Below are positions 58,558 through 64,000 of a DNA stretch of 64,000 bases, in pieces. Within the stretch, counting starts at the first letter, position 1. Every line of letters starts with the position of its first letter. The DNA lies in assembly GCF_014649755.1 (NCBI RefSeq), contig NZ_BMTQ01000011.1, positions 212,439-276,438 on the forward strand, read 5' to 3'. The DNA comes from Streptomyces litmocidini (lineage in GTDB: Bacteria; Actinomycetota; Actinomycetes; Streptomycetales; Streptomycetaceae). A model generated the notes under the pieces. That model was not told the origin of the DNA. It saw nothing but the letters and a program-made list of their open reading frames with translations, and searched no databases. The position numbers and the translations under genes are program-made.

Positions 58558-58867
58558 CGCCGTCCCTTCCTTCACCCGTCCTGTCGTCGACGCCGACGGC
58601 GCCCCGTCCCCGCGAGCCCGGGGCCGGGACCGCCGTCGGCGTCGCCGTGTCCGGGCACGGTGACGTCCACCCGGTCGGGTGCGACGGCATCCGCCCGGTC
58701 CGGCGCGGTGACCTCCGCCCCGGCCGGGTACGGCGACGTCCGACCGGCCGAGCACGGCGACGTCCGCCGTGGCCCGACGCGGCGACGTCCGCCACGGTCC
58801 GGACGCGGCGACGTCCGCCACGGTCCGGACGCGGTGGCGTCCGTCCCGTTCCGGCGCCGCGCGGCCG
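58558..58867. repeat. Degenerate 26-27-bp tandem repeat region
   Basis: No gene is seen. From about 58680 to 58845 a unit related to GCGGCGACGTCCGCCACGG plus TCCGGAC repeats five to six times, the last three nearly identical (58784, 58810 and partial). Confidence 0.75.
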
Positions 58868-59338
58868 CTATCGGCGCGTGAGGCGGAAGAGCCGGATCTC
58901 GCGCTCGATCCGTGCCTGGTACGTGGCGTACGGCGGCCAGAACTCCAGCGCCGCCCTCCAGGCCGCCGCCCGTTCCTCGCCCGCGAGCAGCTCCGCCCGT
59001 ACGGGCACGTCCTCGCCGCGCCAGTTGATCTCGACGTCCGGGTGGGCGAGCAGGTTCGCCGTCCAGGCCGGATGGCCGGGGCGGCCGAAGTTGGAGCCGA
59101 CGAGGAGCCAGCGGCCGTCCCCCTCCGGCATGCAGGCGAGCGGGGTGACCCGGGGCCGCCCGCTCCTCGCGCCCCGGGCGGTGAGGACCACGCCGGGCAG
59201 CATCCGCGCACTGAGCAGTACTTTTCCCCTGGTCAGCCGGTGCACGGCCCGGTCCATGGCCGGGATGAGGCGCGGGGCGACCCTGGCGAAGGCGCGGGTC
59301 GAGGAGACCTTCTGCACGAGCTTCCGTCCGGCGGCCAT
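58868..59338 (-). CDS. Nitroreductase-family deazaflavin-dependent oxidoreductase (DDN-like)
   Basis: A 156-residue split-barrel protein of the F420H2-dependent quinone reductase/DDN group: VVLTARGARSGRPRVTPLACMPEGDG, then GSNFGRPGHPAWTANLLAHPDVEI are the family blocks that bind F420. These enzymes reduce quinones or other electrophiles with F420H2, often at the membrane. The ATG at 59338 directly abuts the acyl-CoA dehydrogenase stop (59339), so the two genes are cotranscribed and translationally coupled. Confidence 0.88.
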   Translation of the reverse strand: MAAGRKLVQKVSSTRAFARVAPRLIPAMDRAVHRLTRGKVLLSARMLPGVVLTARGARSGRPRVTPLACMPEGDGRWLLVGSNFGRPGHPAWTANLLAHPDVEINWRGEDVPVRAELLAGEERAAAWRAALEFWPPYATYQARIEREIRLFRLTRR

Positions 59339-60511
59339 CTACGCCGCCTCCTCTCCGAGGAGTCCGGTCCGTTCCGCCGCCCGGGCGCGCAGGCGGCGGG
59401 CGGGGCCGAAGAGCAGTTCGTCGGAGGCGGCCCGTTCGAGGTACGGGTGCTCCTCGTCCTCCCGGGAGAGGGACTCCTCGGCGGTGGCGCGCAGCGCCTC
59501 CAGGGCGTGGGCGAGGGCGAGGGGTCCGCCGTGGGGTCCGGGGCCGGGTTCGCGGGCCGCGCAGTACGTCAGCGAGCGGGCCGTCCCGGTTTGGACGCGG
59601 AGGTCGGCGAGGCGGTGCCGGGCGGCGCGGGGGGAGCGTGCGGACCGTTCGCGGGGGGCGAGGCGCTCGACGGCGCGGTCGAGGGCGGCCGCGGCGGCGC
59701 CGACGGCCTCGGCGGCCAGCATCACGGCGGCGGCGCGGCCGGTGGCGGCGAGGGCGCCGAGGACGTCGGCCGGTTCCTCGCCGAGGAGTTCGGCACCGGT
59801 GTCCCGGAACTGGACGGCGGCCCGGGGCCGGCTGCGGTCGAGGGCGGGCTGCCGGGTCCGTACGAGTCCGGGGGCGTCCGCGGGGACGAGGAAGAGCAGC
59901 GTGCGGCTGCGGGCGAAGCCGCCGGTGTGGGCGGCGACGAGGAGCAGTCCCGCGGTGTCCCCGTCGAGGACCTGGGCGGCCTCGCCGTAGAGGCGCCAGC
60001 CGCCGTCCGCCGCGCGGGCGGCCTGGATGCCGCCGGCCCGGCCGCCGCCCGACCAGTCGCCGTCGGCGTTGTCGCCGGTGAGGCCGAGGGCGAGGGCGAT
60101 GCCGGAGGGGGCGGCGAGGGCGCAGGTGAGGGTGGAGTCGGCGATGCGCGGGAGGAGTGCGGCGCGCTGGGCGGGGGTGCCGAGGGCGGCGAGGAGCGGG
60201 GCGGTGAGGACGGTGGTGGCGAGGAGCGGGGAGGGGGCGAGGGCGCGGCCGGTCTCCTCGCAGACGAGGGCGAGTGCGACGGGGCCGCGGCCGGCGCCTC
60301 CGTACTCCTCGGGGAGGGTGAGTCCGGCGAGGCCGAGGGTGCCGGACAGGCGGGTCCAGAGCGGGGTGTCGCGCCCTTCGGTGGTGGCGGTGGCCGCGCG
60401 GCCCTCCCGTGCCCCGGCCCGCTCGCCGAACAGTTCCCGCAGGGTCCGGCGGATCTCCTGCTGCTCCCCTGTGAGCGGTTCCGTCGGCGGGGCGAAGTGC
60501 GAGGTGTCCAT
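59339..60511 (-). CDS. Acyl-CoA dehydrogenase-like protein of the CTGACGG regulon
   Basis: A 390-residue ACAD-fold protein: LGLAGLTLPEEYGGAG in the N-terminal helical domain, beta domain near 130-230, and a helical C-terminal domain ending EHPYLERAASDELLFGP. The usual FAD-contact motif QLHGGIGFTWEH is replaced by ATAEESLSREDEEH, though the EHPYL anchor is kept. Some actinobacterial ACADs form heteromers in which one subunit is degenerate, so it may be half of such a complex or inactive. ATG at 60511, with a CTGACGG site 16 bp upstream. The DDN-like gene follows. Confidence 0.8.
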   Translation of the reverse strand: MDTSHFAPPTEPLTGEQQEIRRTLRELFGERAGAREGRAATATTEGRDTPLWTRLSGTLGLAGLTLPEEYGGAGRGPVALALVCEETGRALAPSPLLATTVLTAPLLAALGTPAQRAALLPRIADSTLTCALAAPSGIALALGLTGDNADGDWSGGGRAGGIQAARAADGGWRLYGEAAQVLDGDTAGLLLVAAHTGGFARSRTLLFLVPADAPGLVRTRQPALDRSRPRAAVQFRDTGAELLGEEPADVLGALAATGRAAAVMLAAEAVGAAAAALDRAVERLAPRERSARSPRAARHRLADLRVQTGTARSLTYCAAREPGPGPHGGPLALAHALEALRATAEESLSREDEEHPYLERAASDELLFGPARRLRARAAERTGLLGEEAA

Positions 60512-60527
60512 GGAGCTCCCTCCGTAT

Positions 60528-60542
60528 CTGACGGTGCGTCAT
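60528..60542. promoter_or_regulatory. CTGACGG operator 9
   Basis: CTGACGGTGCGTCAT, 16 bp before the acyl-CoA dehydrogenase start at 60511. Confidence 0.7.
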
Positions 60543-60598
60543 GTTAGGGCGGTGCGGGGCCGGTTGCCCAGAGAGGCGCCGGTCCCGATTCAGGAGAT

Positions 60599-60613
60599 CT
60601 GATGTACCGTCAG
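60599..60613. promoter_or_regulatory. CTGACGG operator 10
   Basis: CTGATGTACCGTCAG, ending 4 bp before the ATG of the thiolase-like gene at 60618; right half-site perfect. Confidence 0.68.
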
Positions 60614-60617
60614 TTCC

Positions 60618-61781
60618 ATGTCCACCACCACGCGCAGCTCCCGCCGCGTCGCCGTCGTCGGCGTCTCCCTCTCCGACTGCGGCCGGGTCGACGAGGCCAC
60701 CCCCCACGCCCTGCACGCCCAGGCCGCCCGCCGCGCCCTCGCGGACAGCGGCCTCGACCGCTCGCTGATCGACGGCCTGGCCTCGGCGGGCCTCGGCACG
60801 CTCGCCCCGGTCGAGGTCGCCGAGTACCTGGGCCTGCGCCCCCGCTGGGTGGACTCGACCGCCGTCGGCGGGGCCACCTGGGAGGTCATGGCCGCGCACG
60901 CCGCCGACGCCATCGCCGCCGGCCACGCGAACGCGGTCCTGCTGGTGTACGGCTCCACCGCCCGCGCCGACATCCGCGCCCGGCGCCGCACCTCGAACCT
61001 CTCCTTCGGCTCGCGCGGCCCGCTCCAGTTCGAGGTCCCCTACGGGCACACCCTGATCGCCAAGTACGCGATGGCCGCCCGCCGTCACATGCACGAGTAC
61101 GGCACGACCCTGGAGCAGCTCGCGGAGGTGGCCGTCCGGGCGCGGGCGAACGCGGCGCTCAATCCGGAGGCGATGTTCCGCGACCCGATCACCGTCGACG
61201 ACGTCCTGGACGGACCGGTGATCGCGGACCCGTTCACCAAGCTGCACTGCTGCGTCCGGAGCGACGGCGGCTGCGCGGTGCTGCTCGTGGCCGAGGAGTA
61301 CGCCCGGGACTGCCGCAAGGCCCCGGTCTGGGTGCTCGGCACGGGCGAGCACGTCTCGCACGCCGCGATGTCGGAGTGGGAGGACTTCACGGTCTCCCCG
61401 GCGGCCGTCAGCGGCCGGCTGGCCTTCGAGCGGGCGGGCGTCCGGCCCGCCGACGTCGACCTCGCCGAGATCTACGACGCCTTCACCTACATGACGCTGG
61501 TGACCCTGGAGGACCTGGGCTTCTGCGCGAAGGGCGAGGGCGGCGCGTTCGTCCAGGAGGAGGACCGGCTGCCGGTGAACACGGACGGCGGCGGCCTCTC
61601 GGCCTGCCATCCGGGGATGCGGGGCCTGTTCCTGCTGGTGGAGGCGGTGCGGCAGCTGCGCGGGGAGGCGCCGGGGCTCCAGGTGCGGCGGCCGGACGGC
61701 TCGCTGCCGGAGCTGGCGGTGGCCTCGGGGACGGGGGGCTGGTTCTGCTCCTCGGGGACGGTGGTGCTCGGCCGGGGCTGA
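60618..61781 (+). CDS. Thiolase-like lipid-transfer protein of the CTGACGG regulon
   Basis: A 387-residue thiolase-fold protein, a distant paralogue of that at 49779: VAVVGVSLSDCGR at the start, DSTAVGGATWEVMAAHA where the thiolase Cys is replaced by Thr, and EIYDAFTYMTLVTLEDLGFCAKGEGG in the second half. Loss of the nucleophile argues against true thiolysis; an Ltp-type aldolase or acyl-transfer role is more likely. ATG at 60618. Divergent from the acyl-CoA dehydrogenase with one operator per gene. No DUF35 gene is adjacent. Confidence 0.82.
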   Translation: MSTTTRSSRRVAVVGVSLSDCGRVDEATPHALHAQAARRALADSGLDRSLIDGLASAGLGTLAPVEVAEYLGLRPRWVDSTAVGGATWEVMAAHAADAIAAGHANAVLLVYGSTARADIRARRRTSNLSFGSRGPLQFEVPYGHTLIAKYAMAARRHMHEYGTTLEQLAEVAVRARANAALNPEAMFRDPITVDDVLDGPVIADPFTKLHCCVRSDGGCAVLLVAEEYARDCRKAPVWVLGTGEHVSHAAMSEWEDFTVSPAAVSGRLAFERAGVRPADVDLAEIYDAFTYMTLVTLEDLGFCAKGEGGAFVQEEDRLPVNTDGGGLSACHPGMRGLFLLVEAVRQLRGEAPGLQVRRPDGSLPELAVASGTGGWFCSSGTVVLGRG

Positions 61782-61802
61782 CCGGGCGCGGGAAGGATCT
61801 AT

Positions 61803-61823
61803 ACAAGCGTCATAGACAAGCGT
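61803..61823 (+). promoter_or_regulatory. Direct repeats before the monooxygenase gene
   Basis: ACAAGCGT occurs at 61803-61810 and 61816-61823. TATAGT at 61836-61841 could be the -10. Typical of a TetR- or MarR-type controlled promoter; no regulator gene is adjacent. Confidence 0.4.
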
Positions 61824-61893
61824 GTAGGACATCCGTATAGTCCTGTTCGCGGGCAGGTGAACGGCCCGCGGACACCCGACGAGGAGCCCTGCC

Positions 61894-63156
61894 GTGACCA
61901 GCACCCCGAAGACCGCGAAGACCGTCCTGATCTCCGGCGCCTCGATCGCCGGCCCCGCCCTCGCCCTCTGGCTGCACCGCTACGGCTTCGTCCCCACCGT
62001 CGTCGAGCGGGCCCCCGAACTCCGCACCGGCGGCTACAAGGTCGACATCCGCGGCACCGCGATCGAGGTCTGCCGCCGGATGGGCGTCCTCGACGAGGTC
62101 CGCGCCAACTCCACCGACATGCGCGGCGGTTCGTACGTCGACGGCACCGGCCGCACCATCGGCGAGCTGCCCGCCGACATCTTCGGAGGCCGCGTCGAGG
62201 AGGACGACGAGATCATGCGCGGCGAGCTCGCCCGCATCCTGTACGACCGGACCCGCGAGGACGTCGAGTACGTCTTCGGCGACTCGATCACCGCCCTCGC
62301 CGAGGACGCCGACGGCGTCACCGTCACCTTCGAGAGCGGCACCGTCCGCCGCTTCGACCTGGTCGTCGGCGCCGACGGACTCCACTCGAACACCCGGCGG
62401 CTCGCCTTCGGCCCCGAGGAGCGGTTCAAGCGCCACCTCGGCGCGTACATCTCCATCTTCACGGCCCCCAACCACCTGGGCCTGGACCGCTGGGAGACCT
62501 ACCACGCGCTCCCCGGGAAACTGGTCTGCGTCTACAGCTCCGCCGGCGAGACCGACGCCAAGAACCTCTTCGTCTTCTCCTCGCCGGAGGAGCTCGCCCC
62601 TCACCACCGGGACACCGCCGCCCAGAAGCGCGCCCTCACCGACGCCTTCGCCGGCGACGGCTGGGAGATCCCCCGGCTCCTCGGCCACGCCGCCGAGGCC
62701 GAGGACTTCTACCTCGACTCCATGTCCCTCGTGGAGATGGACCGCTGGTCCACCGGCCGCGTCGTCCTCCTCGGCGACGCCGCCCACTGCGCCTCCCCGG
62801 CCTCCGGTCAGGGCACCGGCCTCGCGCTCACCGGCGCCTACGTCCTGGCGGGCGAACTGGCCCGGGCCGGTGGCGACCACACCGTGGCCTTCGCCCGCTA
62901 CGAGCAGCACATGCGGCCGGGCGTCGAGCGGAACCAGAGGATGGCCGAGGGCTTCGTCAAGGAGATGACCGTCGACCGCAAGTGGAAGATCGCCCTGCGC
63001 ATGTTCATGGTCCGGACCCTGCCGAAGACCCCCTGGAAGAACCTCATCGCGAAGAAGATCCGCGACGAGATCCAGGCGTGCGCCAACGCGGTCCCGCTCG
63101 CCGACCACACGGCGCCGGCCACGAACGCCGCCGCACGCCCTACCGTGACCGCATGA
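61894..63156 (+). CDS. FAD-dependent aromatic-ring-type monooxygenase
   Basis: A 420-residue PHBH-fold flavoprotein: VLISGASIAGPALALWLHRYG (FAD GxGxxG-type motif near residues 11-30), the DG motif DLVVGADGLHSNTRR near 155, and GDAAHCASPASGQGTGLALTGAY (second FAD motif) near 292. It hydroxylates a small, often phenolic or polyketide-like compound with NAD(P)H and oxygen. GTG at 61894 with GAGGAG upstream. It overlaps the PNPOx-like gene by 4 bp (ATGA). Confidence 0.9.
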   Translation: MTSTPKTAKTVLISGASIAGPALALWLHRYGFVPTVVERAPELRTGGYKVDIRGTAIEVCRRMGVLDEVRANSTDMRGGSYVDGTGRTIGELPADIFGGRVEEDDEIMRGELARILYDRTREDVEYVFGDSITALAEDADGVTVTFESGTVRRFDLVVGADGLHSNTRRLAFGPEERFKRHLGAYISIFTAPNHLGLDRWETYHALPGKLVCVYSSAGETDAKNLFVFSSPEELAPHHRDTAAQKRALTDAFAGDGWEIPRLLGHAAEAEDFYLDSMSLVEMDRWSTGRVVLLGDAAHCASPASGQGTGLALTGAYVLAGELARAGGDHTVAFARYEQHMRPGVERNQRMAEGFVKEMTVDRKWKIALRMFMVRTLPKTPWKNLIAKKIRDEIQACANAVPLADHTAPATNAAARPTVTA

Positions 63157-63806
63157 CCGACTTCCACCACGCCCTCCGCTCCCTCCGGGTCTGGGACACC
63201 GACCTCCCGTCCTTCGACCCGGCGAGCGCCCCGCCCGAACCGCTCCCCCTCTTCCGGGACTGGTTCACGGCGGCGGCCGCGGCCGGCCAGACCGAACCGC
63301 ACACCCTCTCCCTGGCCACCGTGGACGAGGACGGCAGGCCCGACGTCCGTACGGTGATGCTGCACGACGCCGACGCCCGCGGCTGGCACTTCGCCTCCCA
63401 CGCCACCAGCGCCAAGGGCCGCCAGCTCGCCGCCCGCCCCGAGGCCGCGCTCGGCTTCTACTGGCCGGTCCAGGGCCGCCAGGTCCGGATCCGGGGCCAC
63501 GTCACCACCGGCACCCCCGAGGAGGCGTACGAGGACCTCCACGCCCGCACCACCGGCGCCCTCGCCTCGGCGCTCGTCGGCCGGCAGAGCGAGGTCCTCG
63601 ACTCCCCCGGCACCCTCGCCGCGGCGAGCGCGGAGGCCTGGCGCCGGGCCGAGGAGGAACCGGACGCGGCCGCCCCCACCTGGACCCTGTACGTCGTCGA
63701 ACCGGCCGAGGTCGAGTTCTTCCAGGGCGACGCCCGCCGCCGCCACGTCCGCCTCCGCTACCGCCGCACGCCGGACGGCTGGGCCCGCGAACTCCTCTGG
63801 CCCTGA
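63153..63806 (+). CDS. Pyridoxamine 5'-phosphate oxidase-like flavoprotein
   Basis: A 217-residue protein similar to PdxH: FRDWFTAAAAAGQTEPHTLSLATVDEDGRPDVRTVMLHD and FASHATSAKGRQLAARPEAALGFYWP form the FMN split barrel, and WTLYVVEPAEVEFFQGD with a basic tail is the C-terminal dimer region. True PdxH makes pyridoxal phosphate; the divergence suggests another flavin reaction. Coupled to the monooxygenase, which may need it. ATG at 63153. Confidence 0.83.
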   Translation: MTDFHHALRSLRVWDTDLPSFDPASAPPEPLPLFRDWFTAAAAAGQTEPHTLSLATVDEDGRPDVRTVMLHDADARGWHFASHATSAKGRQLAARPEAALGFYWPVQGRQVRIRGHVTTGTPEEAYEDLHARTTGALASALVGRQSEVLDSPGTLAAASAEAWRRAEEEPDAAAPTWTLYVVEPAEVEFFQGDARRRHVRLRYRRTPDGWARELLWP

Positions 63807-63807
63807 A

Positions 63808-63939
63808 GGCCGTCGACCCCGCCGCGCACGCGGCCCCGAAGACCGTCGGCCCCGCCGCGCACGCGGTCCCGATGGCCGTCGACCCCGCCGCGCACGCGGT
63901 CCCGATGGCCGTCGACCCCGCCGCGCGCCCGGCCCCGAC
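63808..63939. repeat. 33-bp tandem repeat, four copies
   Basis: Units based on GGCCGTCGACCCCGCCGCGC plus ACGCGGTCCCGAT at 63808, 63841, 63874 and 63907. The unit is 33 bp, so every frame repeats an 11-residue peptide, but no ribosome site or conserved start supports a gene. The last 60 bp of the window show nothing clear. Confidence 0.85.
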
Positions 63940-64000
63940 GGCTAGGAGATGTCCGGCCGATCATGTGACTACTCCGCCGTCGTGTCGTTGATGTGGACAT

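Noticed and set aside
63808..63939. CRISPR-like array
   Set aside because: Contiguous units without unique spacers.

Overview
The window is chromosomal DNA from a Streptomyces or a very close relative. The evidence is very high G+C with a strong third-position GC bias, many GTG starts, a HrdD sigma factor, an XRE/DUF5753 plus DUF397 pair, FO synthase FbiC with several F420-type oxidoreductases, and the complete AfsK/KbpA/AfsR/AfsS signalling set. Starts below were chosen from ribosome binding sites and conserved N-termini, so several differ from the longest open frame.

Layout. 0-10 kb: the end of a DUF6227-like gene, two DHA2 drug-efflux pumps, each beside its own regulator (WYL and TetR), hrdD with a near-perfect SigR promoter, a DOPA-dioxygenase-like gene divergent from a MarR regulator, and a secreted M6 metalloprotease. 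10-15 kb: an acyl-CoA ligase, then tRNA-Arg(CCT). The 3' half of that tRNA is repeated twice downstream, which marks two decayed integrative elements in tandem; they contain an orphan SUKH-4 immunity gene, an integrase fragment and a small secreted protein. 15-22 kb: an envelope block (large membrane protein, D-Ala-D-Ala carboxypeptidase, GOLPH3-like protein) and the XRE/DUF397 pair. 22-33 kb: SDR, ADP-ribosylglycohydrolase-like protein, fbiC, an LLM oxidoreductase, tandem AhpD-like proteins and an APC permease. 33-44 kb: a catabolic run on the minus strand (aldehyde dehydrogenase, D-aminoacylase-like amidohydrolase, two LLM oxidoreductases, SDR, metal-dependent amidohydrolase). 44-58 kb: afsR, afsS, then an acyl-CoA ligase and a thiolase-like/DUF35/enoyl-CoA hydratase operon, then afsK, kbpA and a TetR gene. 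58-64 kb: deazaflavin-dependent oxidoreductase, acyl-CoA dehydrogenase, a second thiolase-like gene, a FAD monooxygenase and a PNPOx-like protein.

How the genes work together. Ten copies of a 15-bp palindrome, consensus CTGACGGnCCGTCAG, lie 4-90 bp upstream of the dispersed catabolic genes and, as far as I could see by eye, at no other genes. They tie the SDR, LLM, amidohydrolase, acyl-CoA ligase, thiolase-like/DUF35/hydratase and acyl-CoA dehydrogenase genes into one candidate regulon. The gene content resembles actinobacterial degradation of steroid-like or alicyclic acyl-CoA compounds, with F420 supplied through FbiC. No regulator is proven. The TetR gene beside kbpA carries a degenerate copy of the palindrome over its own start codon and is the best local candidate. 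This regulon surrounds and interrupts the afsR-afsS/afsK-kbpA locus, and one operator lies in the promoter region shared by afsR and the amidohydrolase.
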